Positions 1 through 5,001 of a DNA stretch of 7,620 nt are shown one piece after another. The position numbers and the translations under genes are program-made. The notes below the pieces were generated by a model. It saw only the letters and a list, made by a program, of their open reading frames with translations, was not told the DNA's origin and made no database searches. The DNA comes from Desulfobacterales bacterium (GTDB taxonomy: Bacteria > Desulfobacterota > DSM-4660 > Desulfatiglandales > B25-G16): positions 1 to 7,620 of the forward strand of contig JABXJY010000130.1 of the NCBI GenBank assembly GCA_013375385.1, given 5' to 3'. Each line of letters opens with the position of its first letter. Positions within the stretch are counted from its first letter, which is position 1.

Positions 1-38
1 ACCGTAATCCGTTTCTTTGCAGGGCGATATTCATTCAT
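1..38 (-). CDS. Antitoxin of RelE-type TA module, first 12 codons only (partial)
   Basis: Immediately after the toxin stop codon an ATG opens a frame that runs off the left edge of the window and begins MNEYRPAKKRIT. The toxin TAA and this ATG are directly adjacent, and a CGGAGG ribosome-binding sequence lies inside the last toxin codons, so the pair is translationally coupled. Toxin-before-antitoxin order is typical of HigBA-like and several RelE/XRE modules. By that precedent the antitoxin is probably a DNA-binding protein, but too little is visible to name its fold. Confidence 0.6.
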   Translation of the reverse strand, partial: MNEYRPAKKRIT

Positions 39-320
39 TTATGACCTCCGATATTCATGGGCGGTTATCGAGGCAACCTGAAACAGCAGCTCTTCGGGAA
101 TAACCCGGTAGATCACCCGCCAGTGCAGTCCAAGTCGAGAGGAGCGGTAACCTTTCCACCTGCCAGACAAGGCTTCGTCGTGAAACCCCCTGATCAGTCC
201 CAAACCCGGAGGACCTGAAATTAAAGCAATATCCTTCCATTTTTCGTAACGCTTGAGGACCTCATTTGGGATTGAAGCGACTTGCTTATCAATTCTTCGG
301 TGCTCCTCAATCCGCCACAT
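39..320 (-). CDS. Type II toxin, RelE/ParE superfamily (probable mRNA interferase)
   Basis: This 93-aa protein has the size and C-terminal signature of RelE-fold toxins. A basic segment around residues 54-72 (GRWKGYRSSRL, then WRVIYRV) is followed by a last beta strand ending in TAHEYRR. In this family such basic residues and the terminal His/Tyr (here H88 and Y90) bind and cleave ribosome-associated mRNA; assigning that activity here is inference. The antitoxin follows immediately. A consensus promoter lies directly upstream, so the pair forms a self-contained unit suited to life in a cassette array, where TA modules are known to stabilise arrays. The start at 320 gives the normal family N-terminus (MWRIEEHRRIDK). 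No Shine-Dalgarno sequence is visible and the message may be leaderless. Confidence 0.85.
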   Translation of the reverse strand: MWRIEEHRRIDKQVASIPNEVLKRYEKWKDIALISGPPGLGLIRGFHDEALSGRWKGYRSSRLGLHWRVIYRVIPEELLFQVASITAHEYRRS

Positions 321-325
321 ACTAT

Positions 326-355
326 ATTATATATATGTCATATTTGATATGTCAA
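326..355 (-). promoter_or_regulatory. Sigma70 promoter of the toxin-antitoxin pair
   Basis: Reading the minus strand, TTGACA (350-355) and TATAAT (326-331) are both perfect consensus hexamers with an 18-bp spacer. The predicted transcription start, about 7 bp past the -10 box, falls at or next to the toxin ATG (318-320), leaving virtually no 5' leader. Confidence 0.8.
333..354. repeat. Direct repeat ATATGTCA overlapping the TA promoter (possible operator)
   Basis: ATATGTCA occurs at 333-340 and again at 347-354 on the plus strand, 14 bp apart start to start. The repeats cover most of the -35 box and the spacer of the toxin promoter. An inverted repeat (CATAT-ttg-ATATG, 339-351) lies between them. 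TA operons are normally autoregulated by the antitoxin or the complex binding such repeats, so an operator role is plausible but not shown. Confidence 0.4.
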
Positions 356-373
356 GCACAATTTATCTTTACT

Positions 374-511
374 GCCTAACGGTTTGTGCATCACCCGCCC
401 CGAAACTGCGGCGGTAGTGATTTTCAATAACAGACAAAACCTTAGGCGAGCTACCCGACTTCAAAATTACGGGCAGGGGTTTCGGGGTCGGGTGCATGCG
501 CTGGTTCAGGC
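374..511 (-). repeat. attC: attC-like recombination site, long type (about 138 bp)
   Basis: On the minus strand the site ends with GTTAGGC (374-380), a perfect GTTRRRY core. The outer 34 bases on each side are largely complementary: 374-407 and 478-511 share GCAT, CACCCG and CCCCGAAAC in complementary form, with one extra G and one extra A unpaired on one arm. Unpaired (extrahelical) bases in an otherwise paired stem are a hallmark of attC. The distal box reads GCCTGAAC and departs from RYYYAAC. The length resembles the long Vibrio-type sites. The site lies between the pentapeptide gene and the promoter of the toxin, exactly where a cassette junction should be. Confidence 0.7.
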
Positions 512-645
512 GGCGACTCCGACTGCCCGACCGTCCCACACAGAGCGGCGGCGCTATCTGAAGCTTGCTTGTAATGTATTTACAGCTTTTATCCTCATAT
601 CAGGGTAGAGGACACCTTATTACACAAATTTTACCGCTGCCCATT
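512..645. other. 3' untranslated part of the pentapeptide-protein cassette
   Basis: Between the stop of the pentapeptide-repeat gene and the long attC-like site, this 134-bp stretch shows no convincing gene on either strand and no GC-rich hairpin followed by a T run. Transcripts could therefore read from the pentapeptide gene through attC toward the toxin. Confidence 0.4.
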
Positions 646-2823
646 TTAACGCTTTAGTATCCCAGATATGCTTGCCACCACTACCGGGACGAGAATCCAC
701 CCAGCCAGTGTCAGCAACGTGGCAAAGCCTGTAGAGCTTATCCCCCATATGATTTGAGAAGAGGGCTTCCACTCTGCCCCAGCCGGGATCTTCACTGGCA
801 GAAAAAGGTCTAAACTGACCCAAAACGCCTCCCCCCAGGTGAGGGATGGCCTGGCGTCAGCGTTAGCCTGAGGCTCCACCACAGGAGGCGGTTGAGTGTC
901 CAGCCTTGGTTCAACCGCTCCCTCATGGTGAAAGAAAAATGCTCCAACTACAAGGATCACAGGAATGACCACGGAGAGGCGATAGAGCCGTACCCCGTAC
1001 CCAGCCAACAATCTCTGAACCCAATCACTGATCAAAGCGAGGACATTCCATTTCGGGATTCGAGCATACTCCTCACACCTCCACTCATAATAGACAGCAT
1101 TTGCTAGACGGTCCATTCCAGCCCGACGGAATGTCTCCTCCATCTGACTAAAGGGTTGTCGATCGTACGGCTCTAGCCGTTTTACGAGCTCCTTCCAAAA
1201 GCTGGTGGGCTCTATGCGGTTGTAAGTACCTCCTCGCAGATCAATCCTGCCACAGAACTGAGCTGCTGGCTCGGCAAAGAATACGGCCCCGAATGATGTA
1301 TTCTGAAAGCTGACCCCCTTGTTAAAGACTGTTCCTTTAAAACTGGTGTCTCCTATCTGAGCACTGTCGAAGTTAGCTTGTTCCTTAAACACAGCTCCGG
1401 GGAAGAGAGCACTGCCTCGAATCCGAGCGCTTGTGAAGTCGGCTTCCCCCTCAAACAACGCCGGGTAGTCGGCCTTCTTTGACCTCGCCGGATAGAAAAA
1501 GGCATTCTCCTCGATCTGGACGCTGTTGAAGTCTGCCTTTTTCTTGAACGTGGCGCCGATGAACTCAGCATTACCCCCGATCCGTGCCGCTGCAAAGTCG
1601 GCACCTTCCTCAAAGGCAGCAGGCCTAAAGAAGGCGCTCCCCTTGATTTGGGTCGTGTTGAAGATGGCCCTTTTCTTGAACTGAGTGGCCATGAACTCTG
1701 CATTAGCGCCGATCCGGGCCATCCCAAAGTTCACCTTATCATTAAAGATTGCCTGCGCAAAGAAAGCTTCTCTATTGATTTGGATGCTATTGAAGTTAGC
1801 CTGTTCCTCAAATAGGGATCTTTCGAAATAGGCATTGCGACCGATCTGGGCGTTACTGAACGTGGCACCTTTCCGGAACCATGCGCCACTGAAGTCAGCT
1901 GTAGTCCCGATTCGAGCGCCCACAAAGTCCGCCTCGCCCTCAAACATAGCCGGTCTAGGCGGTGTATCTGGTCTAATAATGGCTGGTCTAAAGAAAGCGG
2001 CCTCCCCGATCTGAGTCCCGGTAAAGCTAACCCGTTCCGTAAACAGGACTCCGTCGAAGTTAGCATTACCCCCAATACGAACGCTTGTAAAGTCCGCCAT
2101 CCCCTCAAAAAAAGTTGTTGCCTTGAAGTGGGCACTGTCGCCGATCTTGGCACTATTGAAGTCAGTCCGTTTTTGAAACGCGGCACCCGTAAACTCTGCG
2201 TTACCTCCAATCTGAGCGCCTACAAAGATGGTCTCTCCTTCAAAGTTAACTCCCAGAAAGAAAGCAACCTCCTCGATCTGAGTCCCGTTGAAGTTAGCCT
2301 GCTCTAACTTGGCGTCGGTAAAGTCCGCAGTGCCCCCGATCCGAGCACTACGGAAGTCAGCTTCTCCCTCAAAGACACTCTCATTGAACCAGACGGTTTT
2401 GGCGAAGGTGGCACTAGCAAATATAGCCTCCTGCTTGAATCTGATGGACCGACTGCTGAAAACCCCCGTCACTGTGAGATTGGAAAAGTCCGCCTTTTCC
2501 ATAAAAGTTACTCCATCCAGAAAGATGGCCTGCTCTATCGTGGCTGCTGTGAAAGTTGCATTTGTTTCAAAGGTCGAATTTTGGAGACGCAATACTCGCT
2601 TGAAAGTCGAATAAGACCAGTCTACACGACCTTTGAATTTCGTCCACTTGATAGTGACCTTGCCTTCCACGGTCAGAGAACCTAGGACGAAATCGCCATC
2701 AATTACACAGTTGACTATTTCGATATCCTCGCCAGCCTTGATAGCATCTACAATCTCATCTGCAGCGACTGCCTGTGTCTTCTTCAGAAAAGAGGGTGGT
2801 TTTTCTTTCGCTTCTTCATTCAT
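646..2823 (-). CDS. Large pentapeptide-repeat membrane protein carried as an integron cassette
   Basis: The protein has 725 aa. Residues 1-40 are a charged leader. Residues about 55-530 are a long run of repeats of the form F/I-x-x-x-A-x-F-x-x-A, which should fold as a right-handed quadrilateral beta helix (pentapeptide-repeat superfamily; the 11-residue spacing resembles the Pentapeptide_3 type). Residues 545-600 are a helical linker. The C-terminal part is membrane-bound, with TM segments at about 615-632 and 697-720 and an amphipathic or re-entrant stretch at 662-680 (LTWGEAFWVSLDLFLPV). Related pentapeptide proteins carry similar C-terminal membrane modules that look pore-like, but no TVGYGD selectivity filter is present. 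The function is unknown. The start sits about 48 bp past the previous attC core, with no clear Shine-Dalgarno sequence. At roughly 2.5 kb this is a very long cassette. Confidence 0.9.
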   Translation of the reverse strand: MNEEAKEKPPSFLKKTQAVAADEIVDAIKAGEDIEIVNCVIDGDFVLGSLTVEGKVTIKWTKFKGRVDWSYSTFKRVLRLQNSTFETNATFTAATIEQAIFLDGVTFMEKADFSNLTVTGVFSSRSIRFKQEAIFASATFAKTVWFNESVFEGEADFRSARIGGTADFTDAKLEQANFNGTQIEEVAFFLGVNFEGETIFVGAQIGGNAEFTGAAFQKRTDFNSAKIGDSAHFKATTFFEGMADFTSVRIGGNANFDGVLFTERVSFTGTQIGEAAFFRPAIIRPDTPPRPAMFEGEADFVGARIGTTADFSGAWFRKGATFSNAQIGRNAYFERSLFEEQANFNSIQINREAFFAQAIFNDKVNFGMARIGANAEFMATQFKKRAIFNTTQIKGSAFFRPAAFEEGADFAAARIGGNAEFIGATFKKKADFNSVQIEENAFFYPARSKKADYPALFEGEADFTSARIRGSALFPGAVFKEQANFDSAQIGDTSFKGTVFNKGVSFQNTSFGAVFFAEPAAQFCGRIDLRGGTYNRIEPTSFWKELVKRLEPYDRQPFSQMEETFRRAGMDRLANAVYYEWRCEEYARIPKWNVLALISDWVQRLLAGYGVRLYRLSVVIPVILVVGAFFFHHEGAVEPRLDTQPPPVVEPQANADARPSLTWGEAFWVSLDLFLPVKIPAGAEWKPSSQIIWGISSTGFATLLTLAGWILVPVVVASISGILKR

Positions 2824-2871
2824 GGGCCCAATCCCGTTTGTTCGTCATAATTACGCTCTTGATACGATTCC

Positions 2872-2932
2872 GCCTAACGCTGCGCTTCAACCGCGCGAGG
2901 CACGAGCGTCGGCTGCAAGCGCCTTGTTAGGT
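2872..2932 (-). repeat. attC: attC recombination site (61 bp)
   Basis: Read on the minus strand, the site starts with ACCTAAC (RYYYAAC) and ends with GTTAGGC (GTTRRRY), both full consensus. The arms pair further inside: GCGCTT with AAGCGC, then CAGCCG with CGGTTG through one wobble pair, leaving a single unpaired G between the two blocks. This is the imperfect stem with an extrahelical base recognised by IntI on folded single-stranded DNA. The internal CAGCCGACG resembles the AGCCGACG of aadA-type attC sites in orientation as well, which supports cassettes reading on the minus strand. The site begins 33 bp after the stop of the DUF4405-type gene. Confidence 0.92.
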
Positions 2933-2965
2933 CTTTGCATTTCAAGTACAAAATGCTCCTTTAGA

Positions 2966-3562
2966 TCACTCTTTATTTTTATATTCGTGAATTACTTCCC
3001 GAACGTCATTTATTTCAAACCCGTATGTTCTTTTTAAAACCCCAAGACGTTCTTCCCCTGAAACGAAACGTGGTAATTTCAGTGTTTCAATAATATGATT
3101 TATAGGGACACCAGTAGTTTTTTCTACTTCCAGCAATGTCATTGAACCTCTTATTTGGACATCTTCGTATTTGTGCCTAGATAAGGTACTACTACCACTG
3201 GCTTTTTTGGTATTTTTTTCCACTGGAGTTATTAAAGGAGAGATGGAAAAAGCAACTAAGGCCAAAAGACCGACAATGCCTAAGCTAACTCGAAGCCCAG
3301 AGCCTTCACGAGGCCGCCCCGTAACAACACTAACAATCCACCGCCAATGCAGTACTAAATGAACTGCAAGCAAACTAAAAAAAACAACCGAAATCCAGAA
3401 ATGCAATCCACCCCATTCGTGTCGATCAAAGCCCCATATCGTCGAGTAATGGCCACTGCCAGGGGGCAACACGTAGCGCATTAGTACGCCAGTTGTAGTA
3501 AGAAAAACGAATCCAACGAACGCGATCGCATCAATAATGAAATTTAAAATAGTACGTTTCAT
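2966..3562 (-). CDS. DUF4405-type cytochrome b-like membrane protein
   Basis: This 198-aa protein has three predicted membrane helices (about 7-29, 52-75 and 92-112). Histidines H48, H54, H68 and H72 lie at or in the second helix (WGGLHFWIS...AVHLVLHWRW), the arrangement seen in DUF4405/cytochrome b561-like proteins, where such histidines may bind heme. A linker leads to a soluble C-terminal module, residues 139-195 (GSMTLLEVEKTTGVP...LPRFV...ERLG.L...YGFEINDVREVI). I recall this module from many membrane redox proteins of anaerobes; its role is unknown. A function in membrane electron transfer is inference. The gene starts about 40 bp after the preceding attC core and ends just before its own attC, so it is a compact single-gene cassette. 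The ribosome-binding site is weak (CAGAGA). Confidence 0.85.
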   Translation of the reverse strand: MKRTILNFIIDAIAFVGFVFLTTTGVLMRYVLPPGSGHYSTIWGFDRHEWGGLHFWISVVFFSLLAVHLVLHWRWIVSVVTGRPREGSGLRVSLGIVGLLALVAFSISPLITPVEKNTKKASGSSTLSRHKYEDVQIRGSMTLLEVEKTTGVPINHIIETLKLPRFVSGEERLGVLKRTYGFEINDVREVIHEYKNKE

Positions 3563-3597
3563 TTGATTATCTCTGCCAGTAATTTTTTTATTATGAG

Positions 3598-3656
3598 ACC
3601 TAACGTTTAGATAACCCGCCCACGATTAGTGGGTCGGGTTTATTTGCTTGTTAGCT
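3598..3656 (-). repeat. attC: attC recombination site (59 bp)
   Basis: On the minus strand the site runs from AGCTAAC to GTTAGGT. The distal core fits GTTRRRY perfectly; the first box differs from RYYYAAC at one base. Between them ACCCGACCCAC and GTGGGCGGGT form a hairpin around a TAATC loop, with one mismatched position. It lies directly upstream of the DUF4405-type gene, so it closes the preceding cassette. Confidence 0.82.
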
Positions 3657-3712
3657 GGCCTTCTGGACTTTTAAGCCAATATTCGTTCAGGCACCAACCA
3701 AAGGCCAGCTAA
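3604..3712 (-). mobile_element. Gene-less mini cassette, first in the array
   Basis: Taking the cleavage point within GTT, this unit of about 109 bp runs from the core GTTAGCT (3707-3713, minus strand) to the core of the 59-bp attC. It contains only that attC plus about 50 bp with no room for a gene. A perfect 13-bp inverted repeat spans most of it: 3650-3662 (GTTAGCTGGCCTT) and 3701-3713. It may be a truncated cassette, a cassette with no coding function, or an altered attI-attC junction. Confidence 0.5.
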
Positions 3713-3725
3713 CAGTTAGGATATA

Positions 3726-3771
3726 TGGAAAATTTTCCTTATATTGGCCTTATATCATGGATTATTTTCCA
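3726..3771. promoter_or_regulatory. Two phased AT-rich palindromes upstream of intI
   Basis: GGAAAATTTTCC (3727-3738) is a perfect palindrome, and TGGATTATTTTCCA (3758-3771) is an imperfect copy. Their centres lie 32 bp apart, about three helical turns. A looser half-site pair (ATGGA ... TTTTCCAT, 3799-3825) follows at the intI start. They could be operators for intI or accessory IntI-binding sites of attI. They do not match the LexA box known from other intI promoters. Confidence 0.4.
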
Positions 3772-3788
3772 CATATATTAATATTCAA
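3761..3788 (-). promoter_or_regulatory. Candidate cassette promoter (Pc-like), weak
   Basis: On the minus strand TTGAAT (3783-3788) is followed after 16 bp by AATAAT (3761-3766), pointing into the cassette array. The match is moderate and lies in very AT-rich DNA where chance hits are common. It is the best candidate seen for a promoter serving the first cassettes. Confidence 0.3.
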
Positions 3789-3850
3789 TGTGAAAAAATG
3801 GAACAATAATGGGTGAATTTTCCATGCTATCAAGATATTTTATTGATATC

Positions 3851-4126
3851 ATGGAAAGCAAAGGTAAATTCAGACCCGATCCCGGCATAAAGCTCATGGA
3901 CCAGGTCCGCCAGGTACTTCGTTATCATCATTACGCCTACCGCACCGAGCAGGCCTACTGCGATTGGATCGGTCGTTACATCAAATTCTTTGGCTCTCAA
4001 AAGCACTCCCGGGACATGGGCAAAACCGAAATCGACGCCTATCTGAGCCACCTTGCCGCTGAGCGGAAGGTCTCCGCGTCCACCCAGCGTCAGGCACTAA
4101 ATGCCATCATTTTCCTGTACCGGTAA
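3851..4126 (+). pseudogene. intI: Integron integrase, N-terminal fragment ended by a nonsense codon
   Basis: The frame encodes 91 aa matching the N-terminal SAM-like core-binding domain of integron tyrosine recombinases: KLMDQVRQVLRYHHYAYRTE, then AYCDWIGRYIKFFG, then a helix with SHLAAERKVSASTQRQALNA and IIFLYR. IntI1 has closely similar blocks (YLHYSLRTEQAY, LANERKVSVSTHRQALAA). In relatives LYR is followed by a codon and then VL; here a TAA stands at that codon and GTC CTC follows. Beyond it no frame shows the rest of IntI, including the catalytic Arg, His-x-x-Arg and Tyr, so about two thirds (family length roughly 320-340 aa) is missing. The ATG at 3851 gives a normal IntI start; in-frame ATGs at 3809 and 3824 are alternatives. 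The product cannot recombine DNA. Confidence 0.88.
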
Positions 4127-4538
4127 GTCCTCTGGATTCGATGTAATCCGGGCTTTTCCCGCCTATCAATTGTTTGTTTCACCCTTACACCAAGAGATGG
4201 AAGCGATCCGGTTCGTGAGAAGGGCATGCCCCGACAGGAGAAGGCCGCTTAGATAACGATATCCTTCCGCGGGCAAGCCACCGGTGTTTAATGGTAGTCT
4301 ACATGTATTACTTAACTACATCTCAGCACCTGCGTTTGTCAAGGTTTTTATGCTTGATGGTTGGAAGTGGGGTTGGAAAAAAGAACATCAAAAACAACAA
4401 AGGGGTTACTTGTTCAATTAATCCCTCAATGATATTCCCCGGAGGAGAGATTGAGAGGTAGGAAGCTTTAAACTGTGTCATCTTATATGTCATGATATCG
4501 GCCACATCTGTTTAATAGTTAATTAGAATTCCATCATA
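4127..4538. other. Intergenic region without a recognisable gene
   Basis: About 410 bp between the integrase fragment and the next promoter. Every frame I read is either short or lacks family resemblance. I looked specifically for catalytic-domain remnants of IntI and found none I could defend, which suggests a deletion rather than a simple point mutation. No attC-like pair, tRNA or clear terminator is visible. Confidence 0.5.
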
Positions 4539-4567
4539 TTGAGTTAATTGCCTTAACCTTGTATAAT
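4539..4567 (+). promoter_or_regulatory. Sigma70 promoter of the MNT gene
   Basis: TTGAGT (4539-4544) and a perfect TATAAT (4562-4567) are separated by 17 bp. The predicted start near 4574 leaves a leader of about 100 nt before the nucleotidyltransferase ATG, and that leader contains the palindrome at 4624-4645. Confidence 0.75.
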
Positions 4568-4623
4568 AGGGCTGTTTTTGCGTGTTGTGAGAAAATGTCG
4601 AGCCGGTTCAATGTATGATGTTA

Positions 4624-4645
4624 TGCGTCTCAAGCTTGTGACGCA
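4624..4645. promoter_or_regulatory. 22-bp near-perfect palindrome in the MNT leader
   Basis: TGCGTC and GACGCA flank a central CAAGCTTG; only one symmetric base pair breaks the symmetry. It lies between the promoter and the ribosome-binding site. It could be a repressor operator, for example for autoregulation of a TA module, or form a hairpin in the mRNA leader. Confidence 0.45.
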
Positions 4646-4677
4646 AATGGGAAATGGGTAAGAACAAGGAGCACAAA

Positions 4678-4893
4678 ATGGGTCTTGAGCAATTAATACG
4701 AGAAAAGAGTGCTGATATTAAGACAATTGCTGCCAAACACGGCGCCAAAAATATCCGCCTCTTTGGATCAGTGGTGCGTGGCGAGGTAGGTCCGGATAGT
4801 GACGTGGATTTTCTGGTTGACACAGGCCCTTCCACAAGTTCCTGGTTTCCAGCCGGGCTTATCTTGGATCTTGTTGCCGGGGTCACGTCTTGA
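4678..4893 (+). pseudogene. MNT-type nucleotidyltransferase (MntA-like antitoxin), C-terminally truncated
   Basis: The frame encodes 71 aa starting MGLEQLIREK, preceded by AAGGAG at 4666-4671 with 6 bp spacing, which favours this start over an in-frame ATG at 4654. Residues 30-48 carry the minimal nucleotidyltransferase signature: G30-S31, then RGE, then S-D42-V-D44 and FLVD. MntA-type proteins are usually about 95-105 aa and end with a strand bearing the third acidic residue (VDVVT-like); here the sequence ends LILDLVAGVTS with that residue absent. Working MntA proteins AMPylate a HEPN toxin; no HEPN gene follows. The coding sequence is lost where a GGGGTC-bounded repeat begins, so this is most likely a disrupted antitoxin gene, although a short expressed product cannot be excluded. 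Confidence 0.8.
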
Positions 4894-4993
4894 ATTGTGA
4901 ATAACTACTACTGCTTTGCGTTGTAGACCTGAGGTGGTTGAGTGGTTTTGCCAGAGGAGTCATATGCTATAAAATAAGTCAAAAATCGACCCC
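4879..4993. repeat. RAYT/REP-like non-coding element bounded by GGGGTC and GACCCC
   Basis: The segment opens with GGGGTCACGTCTTGAATTG and closes with ATCGACCCC followed by AATTCACAC. The ends are inverted copies at GGGGTC/GACCCC with similar AATT(G/C) extensions. Motifs of this kind (GGGGTCAGGTCTTGAATT-like) are familiar to me from the flanks of REP-associated transposase genes; that recollection needs a database check. It overlaps the truncated end of the MNT gene and stops just short of the vWA gene. Confidence 0.45.
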
Positions 4994-5001
4994 AATTCAC
5001 A

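Larger units (their letters stand above)
3707..3808 (-). other. attI: Putative attI region between intI and the cassette array
   Basis: Two opposed core-like boxes, TCCTAAC (3715-3721) and GTTAGCT (3707-3713) on the minus strand, sit one base apart. They could be the L and R arms of a simple attI site, though the spacing is shorter than in attI1. The array begins at GTTAGCT. The rest is very AT-rich and holds the palindromes listed separately. The position, about 100-140 bp from the intI start and on the side away from its coding region, is where attI belongs. Confidence 0.5.
1..4126. mobile_element. Remnant integron: truncated intI, putative attI and gene-cassette array
   Basis: A truncated integron-integrase gene on the plus strand diverges from a run of genes that all read on the minus strand, and each gene junction in that run carries an attC-like site. 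Reading from intI, the order is putative attI, a gene-less cassette of about 110 bp, a DUF4405-type gene, a pentapeptide-repeat gene and a RelE toxin/antitoxin pair. Integron cassettes characteristically carry one gene followed by one attC and read away from intI, and all three junctions fit. The sites differ in length and internal sequence (61, 59 and about 138 bp), unlike the uniform repeats of Vibrio superintegrons. The left boundary is not in the window. The integrase is broken, so the array could be moved only by an IntI acting in trans. Confidence 0.8.

Noticed and set aside
384..608. Plus-strand 74-codon frame over the long attC-like site
   Set aside because: It runs through the paired arms of the recombination site, has no ribosome-binding site and no recognisable domain.
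1353..2210. Long Arg/Ser/Leu-rich frames on the minus strand within the pentapeptide gene
   Set aside because: They are alternate-frame readings of the repetitive coding sequence; the real frame shows the clear repeat pattern.
1250..2600. CRISPR or tandem DNA repeat array
   Set aside because: The periodicity is that of an open reading frame coding for an 11-residue protein repeat; copies are divergent and lack constant spacers.
4127..4260. Remnant of the IntI catalytic domain (a VREKGMP-like string suggested the VREGKGxKDR block)
   Set aside because: The spacing and flanking residues do not match in any frame, so the likeness is too weak to claim.
4323..4505. Minus-strand 60-codon frame with a hydrophobic middle
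   Set aside because: Low-complexity sequence without a ribosome-binding site or family resemblance; it lies in the AT-rich intergenic stretch and is probably fortuitous.
4877..5001. Rho-independent terminator between the convergent MNT and vWA genes
   Set aside because: The inverted GGGGTC/GACCCC ends are over 100 bp apart and not followed by a T run; no compact GC hairpin is visible.
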